Origin: Neofusicoccum parvum
Taxonomy: Eukaryota; Ascomycota; Dothideomycetes; Botryosphaeriales; Botryosphaeriaceae
DNA: 64,000 nt
NCBI GenBank assembly: GCA_020912385.1
Contig: CP087206.1
Location: forward strand, 1,240,001-1,304,000
Direction of reading: 5' to 3'
This document shows, one piece after another, positions 33,833 to 45,586 of the stretch. The first letter of the stretch is position 1, and the number at the start of each line of letters is the position of its first letter. Position numbers and translations under genes: made by a program. The notes under the pieces are model-generated. The model was not told where the DNA came from, ran no database searches, and was given only the letters and a program-made list of their open reading frames with translations.

Positions 33833-34714
33833 GGTGATGGCTGCTCGGCTTCGTGGATGGTGGCGGAAGTGAGTGAATGTGGAATGCAGGTATCATGGCC
33901 GGAGAGTTCAAGGCAATTTATGGTCTTTGAGAAAACGCTGCTCACTCCATCAGGGCGAAGGAGGCGGTATGCACATTGAAGATATCTGTGCGCCCTGGAT
34001 CTCTCACGACTCGAGGAAATATGGCCCTCCTTCAAGGAATGCCGCGCTGGTATTGGACAGTCTCCCTTTGCAAGACTTGGGGCATGGCTGATTGTGATGC
34101 TAGGCAGACTTCGCTGGCAGGCCTACGCTTACAACCTGTTCCCGGTTGGACAGTCCTCTTTTGCAGACGTTGGGCGACCAGGTTGCCTGCGACGGGAGGC
34201 CCGTGGCGCTATCATACCGCTTAGAGCGATGCAGCGGGGATGGACGGTAAGGCGCAACAGGTCGCTTATGACGACCATACGGCAACATCTCATTGGTCTG
34301 TCGCCTTTTGTCGACATTGGCGTGCACATGTGTGGCGGGGGGAAGAAGCTTGACGAGCACAGAGCTACTATTGGATGGTCTCCTTTCGTCGGTCTTGGCT
34401 GGGACCAACAGTGAAACATCCACATACGCATGCTCTCAGGCAGCAGGCTGAAGGCAGGCAACCTGCAGCGCTCGCCCAACGGTGGCCTCTGATTGGGCGG
34501 TCTCCCTTTGAAAGTCTTGGCGACCAGGGGGTGTGGGTGGTACAGGAGCGTCGAGCTGTGGAGCCCGCCACGAAGGGCAGCAGGACCTCGAGCTGCTTAA
34601 ATTCCGCCGACTTCCCACACCTCTTCCCTCACTCAGCCTTCTCCGGTCAACCTCATACATGATCATTTCACTCAAAAATACCTTGCCTCGTCACGTCACT
34701 ACCTGCATCCGACT
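33833..34714. other. Intergenic region carrying a five-copy degenerate motif
   Basis: An 0.9-kb spacer upstream of the Clr5 gene. It contains five copies of a degenerate ~31-bp motif (annotated separately); no intact gene covers them. Confidence 0.55.
34053..34523. repeat. Five dispersed copies of a ~31-bp degenerate repeat
   Basis: Copies at 34053-34083, 34146-34176, 34293-34323, 34371-34401 and 34493-34523 share the pattern TTGG, 3-4 variable bases, GTCTCCTTTTG-like, five variable bases, CTTGGC-like. They lie 78-147 bp apart, all in the same orientation. In one plus-strand phase each reads G-x-S-(P/S)-F-x-x-(L/V/I)-G; on the minus strand each reads (S/T/A)-K-(G/E)-D-x-P. See findings. Confidence 0.7.
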
Positions 34715-37492
34715 ATGGATGCTACCGCCACTTTTTCCCCTGAAATTCCTCATGGGACGAGGCTGGAGGAACTTTGGGAGATCCTCAAGCCGACCATCGA
34801 GTATTGGTACCTCGACCAGAAGTTTTCGGTGGCAAAGCTTGCAAAGCACATGAAAGAGAATCACGGCTTTGATGCCTTGTAAGTGAATCTTTTGGGAGGA
34901 ATGGGTCTTTACATGAAATCGCTTTAGTAAGTGGTGCAATAATATCACACATGGGCAGTTGAAACATTCATCCGGCTGGGGCTGGGATTTCCTTCGTTGT
35001 GCATTCTCGTCCGGATGAATGCCTCAACTACCCATGTGTGAACTTGTTGCAGCACTCCCCCAACCAGCCTCGTACCTCTGCAGGGTTTGCGCTAATCTAT
35101 CGGACTAGCGAACACCAGTACAAGTTTCAATTCAGGAAGTGGGGCCTCAAGAAGAACTTCCGCGCCAAAGAGAAAGCAAACATCGAAAGGATGGTCATGA
35201 CGAGAGCGGACCTCGGTCGTTCGACAGTCGTCGAGTACAAGGGCCGCAAACTCGACTCGGAAAAAATCAGACGTCACGCAAAAAACGCCAAACGTAGAGA
35301 GATGGTGTTGAGAGACCCGGACGTAGGATTTGGGGGCAGTATTGTGGCTGAGGGAAGCCTTGCGTTTGGAAAGAGCATGTGAGATAACCCTCCCCTTGCC
35401 TGCCCAATTTGTAGTCCTTCATTACTAACCAAGTGCCGATAGCTTTCTCAACTCGTTCATACCATATGGAGGGCTGCAGGGCTCGCCAGCCGGGCAGTTC
35501 GGCCGTCCGTCACCGTTTACCCACATATCTCCTCTCGAGGGTCTTACCGCGAGAACTCCATCTGACGGTGGCTCACCGTCAACCACGCGGAGATCTCAGG
35601 GTAAAATGACTTCTGATGTGATGAAGCGGGCTACGATTGAGAGAGCCTACTGGTTCATGAATGGACAACATGAGAAACTCCTAAAGAGTCTCACGATGTC
35701 TGAAGCGCGGTAAGGACAGCAGCATTCGACCAAAATATCGTTACTAACTTAAAAAAGGGTTATGTCAACATGGCTTCACCAATTCTGGATGTTTGGGTTC
35801 AAGACAGCCAAGCATTGGGGGTTTGCTTCCAGGCCCTGGAACGCTCACGAGCTTGGCTTCGATGGGCTGGGCGTTTTCGAAAGCGCACAAAGCCCCAATA
35901 GCCCACAGTACATCATGGGCAACGGTGTCCGGCATGCGCAAGAACGCTCGCCAGGCTCGTCTTCTTCGAATGTTCGTACCTCACAGCCTCCACAGCTCTG
36001 CCGTTGGACTGTTCATATCAAGGACAAGGACTCCTACGTCGCACCATACGGCCTGGTGGGGGATTCACGGCCACCGCCACCCAGACCTCAGGATTCTCCA
36101 ATTCAAAAGACACTCCGCGATGCTTTGGAACACAATGACTTCACCAACATCAATCCCAACGAGCTTCCCGTCGCTATCCCCCATCTTGCCAAGCACGCGG
36201 AGAGGTCACCGGATGAGATGCTCTTGGAATCGTTTGGCTTCGCAATCATGAGCCGTAACATCGACCTTGTGTCACACCTGATGCGTGACATTCGGAATAG
36301 TGGTGTCGATTTGTTCACGATCTATCCGCTCCACCTGGCAATCGACTATCTAGACGGGTCGAAGGCTTGTTGCAAGGTTGTTGAAATTATCGCAAGAGGT
36401 CTTCCTACTATCCCAAGCCGTGACACGCGGAACCTCTACACCAACGATAGTGGCCATACCCTGATTGATAGCTTGATGATGGCGATTGTCAAGTCTCACA
36501 CCGACCTAGCACCTTCCGTCCTCGACGAAGCGATTAAGGAGAAACGATTCCGCGGAGACGAGATAAGCATTTGCGGTAGATGGGATGCCGACTCGGACTG
36601 TACTCGCAAACTCCTCTCCTCAGGCCTTTCGAAGGCCCCTTCGAGCTGGAAGCACAAATTCTGTCACACGTCTGTCCAGACCATCTGCCATTCAATGCAG
36701 ATCCCTTGGCAGTGTTGGTATTATCCCAGAAACTTACCTCAAAGCGGTCTCTTCCTAAAGCGTTGCACCAAATGTGGCTTGAAGCTAGAGCTCTCACAGC
36801 TACACACACTGGTTATTGTCACTTTCCTTCTCGCTAAGGCTGGTTGTGAAGATGAAGATCTTTTTGGGATGATCTCCTGCCTTCTGTGCCTCCTTTCACT
36901 TATGGAGACCTCGGATGCCGAAAGCCATGTTTCTATCACCCTGTTATTCGATACTGAAGCAGACTCCATGACCGAAAGCTGCACGCACCAGAATTTGAAT
37001 CCAGCAGATTTCGCACGGGAACTTAGGTCCTTCCGTACGCGCAATTGGACTGAGAAGTGTGCAACAGGATGGGAACTGTTCCAACTGCTCTTGGACCGAA
37101 GCCAGCAAGCTTCAGAAACACTTCAGACCGCCGTTGACGAAGACGTTGAAGAGTTTTTGTGTTATAGACATGAAATGATTAGTGTCTTGTGTGCGGATTC
37201 GAAGCTGGCGACAATGTGGGCTGCTGTGCAAGCAGAGCTACTCACTCATCGGCGTCTCCACCTTACGGATTCCTGGCTATCTAACAAATTCGACATGGCG
37301 AAGCTGCTGAAGAGTCTCAAAAACGATGAGGAACTGTCTCTTGGACTGCCTGACCTACCGAAATCACGCGACTGTTCCTGCGGAAGAGATATCCTCCGAA
37401 CCGAAGATGTAGACACACGTGAGATTTCCAATTTTTCCTATCTCGATGATCCGGAGCGTAGCGGGTATGTGTTGGATTATGAATCAGAGTAG
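34715..37492 (+). CDS. Clr5-domain protein
   Basis: Exons 34715-34878, 35109-35378, 35443-35709 and 35758-37492 encode 811 residues. The N-terminal Clr5 domain is split by intron 1: LEELWEILKPTIEYWYLDQ plus KHMKENHGFDA joined to FEHQYKFQFRKWGLKKN, with exact family spacing. The middle is a Ser/Pro/Thr-rich linker. The C-terminal 500 residues match the all-helical region common in Clr5 proteins (ICGRWDADSDCTRKLL, FCHTSVQTICHSMQ, HTLVIVTFLLAKAGCEDEDL). Clr5 domains are probably DNA-binding and are expanded in fungi alongside NLR genes. The function is unknown. Intron 1 (230 bp, against 64 and 48 bp for the others) contains an inverted-repeat element. Confidence 0.85.
34910..35074. repeat. MITE-like inverted repeat, copy C, inside an intron
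   Basis: The inner arms (CACACATGGGCAGTTGAAAC and its partner ending in CTACCCATGTGTG) pair well, and the outer arms are decayed. Candidate TA flanks are at 34910-34911 and 35073-35074. It lies wholly within intron 1 (34879-35108) of the Clr5 gene. Confidence 0.7.
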
Positions 37493-38374
37493 GTATTCGA
37501 GTATTCCAAATGCTTGAATGAATAGGGGCAATGGATCACTTGGAAGAATCTAGGCATTTACTGTTAGTCTCGCCAGAATGGATCGGATGCACAGTGGGGG
37601 TTTCGCTTTCTTTCTACCGGATATTCTTACCTTGCTCCTTAATTTATAGGCCAACATCGTCGTATGGGCAATTTCTGAGAAATTGAAACAAGCATGCTTG
37701 TCTTTCGATTCGTTGATGGCTTGAGGTATGCGGGGCACTTGGGTGATCTACAGCATCCACGAGTCAACCTTGGAAAGAAACAGTGCGAGACCCTAATTAC
37801 TGTCATGTTTGCTCCGAATTTGCTTTTAGAGATAGGATGGCTGGAATTTCACCATAAGACGTGGTAGAGGGGGGGCCCGATGCGAAGGGTCGCAAAGAAA
37901 CCAGGTAATTTCAAGTATGTACTTTGATTCAAATACCAAAGCTACCCAGATGAATACACCAACTACATGTGTAGATAGATATTATACTTGCTTCATGCGC
38001 TCTCTTGAGCCACCCCCTCTCGAACGACCATTTAACTTTGCGAACAACAGTATCCGCGATTAAAGCTTCCCTCCCTTATCGATAAGCGTGGCGGGGCGGG
38101 GAGCTACCGCAGCTCAGCGTTGATGATGCAATTGGACCCTTACAAATCAGCTGCTCGGCCTCGGACGTTCATTGCGCGCTCACGAATGCTTCATATTTGA
38201 TTACTATCACCTCATCCCCTTCTCCGCTTTGCATTCTGAAGGCATCTATAAGGGCTCGGCTCCTCCGTCCGCAACAATTGCAGCCCACATCTCCGCTTCC
38301 TCTCCTCATCCGTCTCATACTCAACTTTAGCAAATCCACATTCACCACCAGAACTCAACCCACCAAATATCAAC
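37493..38374. other. Intergenic region, 0.9 kb
   Basis: This holds the 3' side of the Clr5 gene and the promoter of the SDR. It has a CCACATC/ACCACC-rich leader just before the SDR ATG. I recognise no gene or repeat. Confidence 0.5.
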
Positions 38375-39254
38375 ATGTCCAAGCTCGTCGCCGTCGTCGC
38401 CGGCGTCGGTCCCGGCACCGGTGCCGCCGTAGCCCGCAAGTTCGCCTCGCTCTACCCCGTCGTGCTTCTCGCCCGCAACCCCGAGAACTACGAGGGCGTG
38501 GTCAAGGACATCAAAGCCGGCGGCGGCAGCGCCATCGGCATCCCCACCGACATCGCCGACCCGAAGAGCGTCAAGGCCGCCTTCGCCAAGATCGGCGACG
38601 AGTTCGGCGGAGACTACGGGCTCGCTGTAAGACCCATTCCCCCGCATCCAAGTTCTCTGTCAAGCAGAGGGGCGAGGCTTCCTTGAGGTGCGGTGTTGAC
38701 GCGTGGACTGCAGGCGGCCATCTTCAACGCCAGCGGGCGCTTCGTGCGCAAGCCGTTCCTGGAGCTGAGCGAGGACGAGTTCTCGGCCGGCCTGGACGTG
38801 TCGGTCAAGGGCGCGTTCCTGTTCGCGCAGGCGGCGCTGCCGCGGCTAGTCAGCGCGGCGCCCAAGTCGCAGCACCCGCCGTCGCTCATCTTCACCGGCG
38901 CGACGGCGTCGGTCAAGGCCAACGCGCACGTGGCGTCGTTCGCCACGGGCAAGTGGGCGCTGAGGGCGCTGTCGCAGAGCTTGGCCAAGGAGTTTGGCCC
39001 GCAGGGAGTGCATGTCAGCCACGCCATCATTGATGGTGTGATTGACATTCCCAGGACCAAGGACTATCTGAAGGAGGCGGGCCCAGACGCGAAGATTAGT
39101 GCTGATGGGGTGAGTGTTCACTACTTGCGTTGTATATCAAACGGGAAGCTGATTTTGTTTCCAGATCGCGGACGCCTACTGGCATCTTCACACCCAGCCC
39201 AGGACCACTCTGACATGGGAGATCGATATCAGGCCTTTTGTGGAGAAGTGGTAG
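38375..39254 (+). CDS. Short-chain dehydrogenase/reductase, non-canonical active site
   Basis: Exons 38375-38626, 38714-39109 and 39165-39254 encode 245 residues. The cofactor motif GVGPGTGAAVA is a variant of TGxxxGxG, and NASG (after the first splice) matches NNAG. The position normally holding the catalytic Tyr reads SFATGKWALRAL: Phe replaces Tyr four residues before the conserved Lys, and the usual Ser is absent from TGATAS. The sequence EFGPQGVHVSHAIIDGVID is typical of a subgroup of SDRs with this same F-x-x-x-K arrangement. It may have weak or altered redox activity. The stop lies 58 bp from that of the convergent downstream gene. Confidence 0.9.
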
Positions 39255-39312
39255 TGGCCTTGAGAACTTATGTAATCCTCAATCATAATGGATTAACTTT
39301 CTATGCTCCTGC

Positions 39313-40681
39313 TCAAAAAAGAAAAGTGGGTATCTCGTCAGCTGAAATGGAGTTTTTGTCCTTCTGTTCCTTCTCTTTCCCAAGCTTCGGCCTCGTGATC
39401 TTCTCAGGGCTCTTGCTCGAGCTTTTTAGTGAACGATTCTCCCGATTCGCAGTGGTGATATTATCCAGTTCTGAGAAATCATTAAAGAAACTGAATTTTG
39501 ATGTCAACTTTTGCCTTTTTGACTTCGATGAATTCGCTTTGTTTGCAGCAGTTGTTGACTCCTGAGACGCTTTCGAAATACGAGATGCAGATGGTGTGGA
39601 GTTGGCTGTGGTAGACGCCGAGACTAATGTCGAGCGTGTCATACTAGCTGAGCTCTGAATAGGGGCTGGCTGCCTCGTCAGTGTGTTTCGATTGGTTTCC
39701 AACGGCCCAGGAGGCTTTGGTGGAAGCATCGAAGATTCTCGAGCATTTGCGGGTTTCGTGGAAGGGCCAGACGAGTTCCGCACAGACCCCTTCTTCACAG
39801 GCCTTCTACATGAAGGCAAGTTGTCCAAGTCGTCTTCATCGCTACTTGCTGCGGTGCGTTCGATCTCCTTGGCTAGCCCAGCGAAAGACGAGTTGGATCC
39901 ACGTCCGGTGGAAGACTTTGGAAACGCTGGGGACGGCTTCAAACCAGCACCCACATAGCCTGCTGCAGCACGCGTCTTCGACTTGATCCCAGCCAGAGTG
40001 GCCAGCTGGCTGGAAGAGTCCTGCGAACCGGACATGAGACCGCCGAGATGCGGATCGTGGGCCCACGGGGCTTCCTCTTCAAGCTCATCCGCGTCTTTGG
40101 TCCCACCCTCGATCTGGCGCATGACTTCCGCTTGCCTCTGTGCTCGTACCATTGCCTCGTGTTTCTTCTGCGACTCGACGCTCATCTTGCCGCGCGCGAC
40201 GACTGGGCGCGAAATGCTTTGAAGGGCCGAGGTGTTCTTCTCGCGGGCTAATCGCTTCAGACGGTGGTATTCGGCGTGGTGGAGATGCTGGGTGAACAAT
40301 CTCGCAGTGTCGAGGAATTCATCCTCCACCATGATCCAGATGTCATCTGCAGCAAGTCCATCCCGCATAAATCTAGCTGGTGTCAACGGCGAGGTAGGGG
40401 CGGGCATCGTGGAAGGCGGGCATACTCTTGATTCGGAGGTTGCGGCGGCGGAGACGATGACGGCGTGCGAGCTGCGATATGTCAGTGCTGGTCCCTGCGT
40501 CGAAGCGGCGCATCCTACTGGCTCTCGTCTTTCCCTTGCGTCGCGGAGTGCCTGCGCCGGGGGAGTCGAGGTCGTCACGGAGATCGGGAGACAGCACGCG
40601 CGGTCGTTTGCCGGGACGCTCAGCCAGCTTCGGCGCAGGCTTCTCGGGGACATCCTTCAGCCACGGCAGCTTTCGCGGCAT
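39313..40681 (-). CDS. Conserved fungal basic protein, unknown function
   Basis: Exons 40426-40681 and 39313-40376, with a 49-bp intron, give 439 residues. The N terminus MPRKLPWLKD, followed by a long Arg/Lys-rich stretch (RRHRLRRRNLRIK), suggests nuclear localisation. A compact conserved block follows the splice: DDIWIMVEDEFLDTARLFTQ, then HLHHAEYHRLKRLA. The rest is disordered, Ser/Thr/Lys-rich, and ends EIPTFLF. No enzyme motif is visible. The intron was chosen because it removes a stop, keeps phase and has a GTATGC donor. It is divergent from the eIF2-alpha kinase gene. Confidence 0.8.
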
Positions 40682-41117
40682 GGTAGTTGCCGGCTGCAGG
40701 CGACATGGGAGAGAGGGAGGGCAGGAGCTGGAAAGAGCGCGCGACGCGCCGCGGGTGACGGCAGACCCTACAGCGCGCGTCGGATCGCGGCGGGGCGCGG
40801 GCTGTTATCGATAGTGGCAGCCGGCCGCAAGAGTCACTGTGGCCCCGCGTCATCAGGCGCAGGGCGCGCGCCCTGCAGGTAAACATTTCGGAGCCTGCCA
40901 CCCGCGCGCGACTCACCTTCCACCTGGCTTCTCCGGCTCCGCGCGCTCTCCACGCTCCCTGCCTTTTCGACACGCTCTCTCCGTCACTGCTTCCGGCTTC
41001 CTGCGCTCTGGCTGCGCCACTCATTGGCAGTCATGCGCACTCCCAAAACCCGAATCCGCATCCTCTGTTAAGCTGCTTCGCCCGCGCGCTGGCTCGCACT
41101 CCACCCAGCTTGGCAGT
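40682..41117. promoter_or_regulatory. Divergent promoter of the basic protein and eIF2-alpha kinase
   Basis: A 436-bp GC-rich spacer. The kinase frame stays open upstream of 41118 but the translation there is low-complexity, so I read it as 5' UTR. Nothing else seen. Confidence 0.45.
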
Positions 41118-43435
41118 ATGTGCTCTCCGTTTTTCCGCTCTCCACTCGAAGACACCTCGTCAGCCAGTGACACCTCCAGTGGCTCTGAAGACGACAAGGA
41201 AGAATCTTCCGACCACCTCCTAGACCCTAAAGTCGGCCTCGATGCTCCCGGCAACGTCTACGATCTCGCCCGTGTCAGATCCGCTGCATCCACCTCTGTC
41301 GAGGAAATATCGCGCTCATTCCCGAACAACTATGCTGGCGGACAGGCTGTCGACCATAGAGATGGCTTGCTCCATGCGGTGCTGGAGCAGAACTGTCTGT
41401 ACCGCGCTTTGGAGGAGCTGAACGCGAACCCCGACCCAAAGCGTGGCCGGCCATATACCAAAGAAGACCCCGAGGTCAGGGCTCGTGGTAGGGCAAAGTT
41501 CTTGGAGATAGCCTCGAACTTAGCTGCCCATGGCATCAGTAACAGTGGCCTCCATCGGGACGAGTTCAGGCCGCTCCGCGAGAACTACAACCAGGCTCTC
41601 GATGCAGTGAGGGATCAAGGCGACGGGGCACTCGAGCATTTCCGCAACAGTGCTCCCACTAGAAACGTATACCGCTCGTCTAGTACTCTGGAGCTTTCCA
41701 ACCACGCCAATGACGACGAAACGTCTCCTGCGCATCGTTCCCCTGTAAGACTCGGTCCTCTGCCACCGGACGATCAACTTGATATCTTGAAAAGTATTGT
41801 TGGTCCCCGACACCCGCTCTTGCCCCACAGCTTCTCCATGGCAAGTTTCTACAATCTTCGCATTATCGGAAAGGGAGGGTACGGCACCGTGTTTTCTGGC
41901 TACAACCCGATTGATGGTGGATCATACGCCATCAAGCAAGTTCCTCTAAGTGCTGCTCGTATCCGCAATATTCAGCGTAGGGGTCATGTCGAGCTTGATA
42001 CCCTGCTGAAAGAGGTCCGCGCCATGCAGGGATTTGACCATCCCAACATTGTACGGTACCATAGCGCTTGGCTGGAGCGACCATCTGACAACATGCACCA
42101 CCTCGTTAAAACCGATCGGAAACTCTTGGAACTCGGCTCAACCACCTTTCCTACCGACACGGGGTCAAGCGACGCTCCCGCTACGACCTCCGGCCTTGAG
42201 CAGACTTTTGATTCGAGACTGAACTTGTCGGCCCATGACGACGGTATCGTCTTCGGGGAAGATTCAATGCCGGGTCACTCTGCACAGACCGACTACCACT
42301 TGAATGTTCCCCGCAAGCGTCGCGAAAGCCACCTGACTGCTTCATCTCCAGCCAAGTCTGAGATGTCAGAGTCCGAATTCGGAGAGCCCGCAGGCCTTCA
42401 CAAACAAGCCCGGAAACGTAGAGAGAGTCACACAACATTGTCGTCATCTGTCTCCAAGAAGAGCTTTGTCCATAGTACGGACGGCGAGCTTGATGAGGAG
42501 GTCGAAATGATCCCGAGAGACTTCAGCAATCTCACCCGCTCGGGTCCGCGTGAGGACTCTTTTGACATGAACATCGTGTTTGAAGACGACTATGATGCAC
42601 GTCAGCATCATCGGCCGGATGTGAGGACGCCCAGATCGTCGGATTTAACACAGATTGGTTTGGCGCTCCATATTCAGATGGCGCTTTACCCGATGACCCT
42701 GGCTGAGTATCTCAAAGTGGAGCCCGATTATGTCAGGGCGGAGCTGGACGGTAGCAGCCACGGCGAAACAGTGTATCGTCACTGTTTCCACGTGAAGCCA
42801 TCACTCCAGGTTCTGTTGGCCATCCTCGACGGTGTCCAATATCTCCATGCACACAACATGGTCCATCGTGACCTCAAGCCTGCCAACATATTCCTGTCGC
42901 CGTGCGAGCAAGCTTATCGTCACAAAAGTCATGTGCACATTGGGGTGTGTAAGGAGTGTGCAAAGGCGGGCCAGTGCAAGGATCTCCAACTCGGTGTCCG
43001 AATTGGCGACTTCGGACTCGTCACGGAGCTTACACACCTAGAAAATAGTCAGCATCATGGCCCGGAGAAAGCGGTTGGCACTGAGTTCTACCGTCCGCCG
43101 GTGCCAGCCGGTCAGCCTACCGAGAAGCTTGATGTCTTTTCCCTCGGGGTGATTGCGTTTGAGTTATTGTGGAAGTTTGACACGAGTAAGCTATTTCCTC
43201 ATGAAGCCACCGGCCCACTTCGTTAACGTGTGCTGCAGAGTCGGAACGTATCCACACGCTCAGCGAGCTCAAGCTCGGCAGGCTCCCGCCTCTTTTTATT
43301 CTCAAGATGGAAGGCTACGGAACGCGTCTTTCTGAGCTGATCAAGGGCATGCTGCACAGTGACGAGCACAACCGCCTCACGTGCCTCGAGGTCCAGCAAG
43401 AATTGGAGGCCATCATCGCAGGCTGTGATGCATAA
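41118..43435 (+). CDS. eIF2-alpha kinase, HRI/PEK-like
   Basis: Exons 41118-43185 and 43239-43435 encode 754 residues. An acidic, Ser-rich N terminus is followed by a region of about 200 residues with a conserved helical segment (HAVLEQNCLYRALEELN). The kinase domain starts with the glycine loop GKGGYGTVF (about 251) and the ATP Lys in YAIKQV. An insert of about 230 residues, rich in Ser and charged residues, separates the N-lobe hinge from the C-lobe, as in eIF2-alpha kinases. HRDLKPANIF (about 584), DFGLVTEL (about 631) and VGTEFYRPP follow. The closest models are fission-yeast Hri1/Hri2. It should phosphorylate Ser51 of eIF2-alpha under stress. No HisRS-like domain follows, so it is not Gcn2. 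The last exon restores KSERIHTLSELK. Confidence 0.88.
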
Positions 43436-44517
43436 TTGATAGGTATTTAATACGTTGACGCATCGACATCGGTCGGGGCCACGATCATGGGACTTGGAGG
43501 CATTCCTTCCCATGTTTGGCTGCTCGACGATACTGTACATTACTTTACGAACATAATGATCACTGAACCGCTCAAGCTCTTAGGGTAGAAATTCAAAGCG
43601 CAGTTGGCAGACCCTTGCTTGTGGCAGGGCTCACCGTGAATTGAGATGGTGAGATGCATGGAGAGGCAGGGCCAGGATGACGCGAGCCGCGCAATGACCC
43701 GACTATTGGGATCCAGCGACTAGGCCCGCAACGTCGATTCCAGCCACAGGTTTCGCAAGCACTCGCCAGCCTTTCCTGCCCCGCTGCTTGGGCGGCGCGC
43801 GGAAGTTTCGGCATGGCGGCGGATGGCTGGTGGTGTGGCGCGTGCGCCGGCCTGCGCCTCAAACCAGGGGACGTCAAACGGACGACGACGCGTCCTCGTC
43901 TCCACCTTCGCCTTACGCGTGCTCGCCCCGATGCCGCGTCCTCTCTCCGCAACAGACGCTCCTCCGACTGGCAGCTCAGCCCTAGAACCCCGCTGAAACC
44001 GTTCTTCAGCCCCCGGCCCGTTTCTCTCATGGCCGTAACCAGTAAGACTTCAGCCACCCGGCATTGATCGTGCTGGTGCCCTGACCAATGCCACGGCATC
44101 GGAAGGGCTGGGAATACTCCACATGGAGCGTCGTAGTCGTCGCCACGGCTAGACCTGGCCAACTCCGCCCTGACTCGAGCGTCTTCTTTGCGTAATGCGG
44201 TCGAGACGGTCGACTCGTGGGCCACATGCGGGCGAGAAACGGACGTCAGTTGCGTGGAACTTGTTTTGACAGCCGGCCGCTGCGGCCGAACGACTGGCTG
44301 GCGTCCATGGCCTCTCCTCTCTTCCACATTTATATTCGTTTCAGGATGCCCCGGTTTGTCTGCTCATCATCTTTCATTTCCTCCCTCACCATCCGACTCC
44401 ACTCCCGCATAACAGGGTTGATTGATTGCCATACACCAATTTCCGTTTGATTGGATCTACAACCTTATTTCCCTATCCTTTGCTCTCGCCCTATCTTAAT
44501 CTCGGAACATTTTCGAT
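43436..44517. other. Intergenic region, 1.1 kb
   Basis: This holds the 3' side of the kinase and the promoter of the PIR gene. GC-rich frames on the minus strand resemble no protein. Confidence 0.5.
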
Positions 44518-45586
44518 ATGAAGTACACCGCTGCGGCTGCAACCGTTGGTGCCCTTGCGGCTCGTGGCGTCCACGCCTCTCCGTTCCCGCAGGCGGTGAC
44601 GGAGACCATCTCCCCCAGCGCGGCTGCTCCTTCCGGTTGTAGTGCCAGTTATTCCGGGTCTTTTGGTATTGCTGTTGTGGCCATCGCTTCCTCATCGAGC
44701 AGTGTAGCAACACCATCGATAGGGTAAGATCCTGCCGCACCCCTGTACGCATCAAGCAGCCCAGTTAACCAGGCACCTCAGCTCCACATCCAACGCAACC
44801 GCCAATATCGACATCCAAGCCGCAGCAGTTACTCCCTCCAGCAGCAGCGCCGGCGTCTACATCGTCTCCCAAATCAGCGACGGCCAGATCCAGGCACCCA
44901 CCGCCGCCGAAATCACCACCCCAAGCGTCGTCTACACCCCGGTCCCCACCCCGTCCTACACCTCCGTCATCCCCATCTCCGAGATCAGCGACGGCCAGCC
45001 CCAGGCACCAGCCGGCACGCCCACGACGCCCCTGACGCCCCTCACCCCCACCATCGCACCCAGCAGCAGCAGCACCCCCGCCGCCACGACCGTGATCCCC
45101 ATCTCCGAAATCAGCGACGGCCAACCCCAAGCCCCGGTCTCCACCCCCGTCGCCGCGACCACCCTCACGCCGGTCGTCACGCTCTCGACGACGACCTCCG
45201 AGGCCGCCACCAGCGTCGCCGCCGTGTCGCAGATCTCCGACGGGCAGATCCAGTCGCCGGGCGCGCGGCGGCGCAGCCTGACGGCGTGCGCGGGGGCGAG
45301 CACGCTGACGCTGACGCTGGCCGACGGCGGCGTGCTGCTGGACGCGCGCAACCGCACCGGCTACATCGCGTCCAACTACCAGTTCCAGTTCGACGGCCCG
45401 CCGCAGTCGGGCGCGCTGTACACGGCCGGCTTCAGCGTGTGCGAGGACGGGAAGCTCGCGCTGGGCGGCAGCAAGACGTGGTGGCGCTGCCTGTCCGGCG
45501 AGTTCTACAACCTGTACGACCGGTACTGGGCGGAGCAGTGCGAGGAGGTCGCCATCGAGGTCGTGCAGCTGGAGGATTGCGAGTAG
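44518..45586 (+). CDS. PIR-family cell-wall protein
   Basis: Exons 44518-44723 and 44782-45586 encode 336 residues. A signal peptide (about residues 1-20, MKYTAAAATVGALAARGVHA) leads to a Ser/Thr/Pro-rich, O-glycosylation-prone region with four PIR-type units: SQISDGQIQ twice and SEISDGQPQ twice. The C-terminal domain has four cysteines in exactly the C-66-C-16-C-12-C spacing that defines PIR proteins (first Cys in SLTACAGAS, last in LEDCE), plus one extra Cys. PIR proteins are secreted and linked to beta-1,3-glucan through an alkali-labile ester formed at Gln in the repeat. A basic RRR just before the C-terminal domain could be a processing site. Confidence 0.93.
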
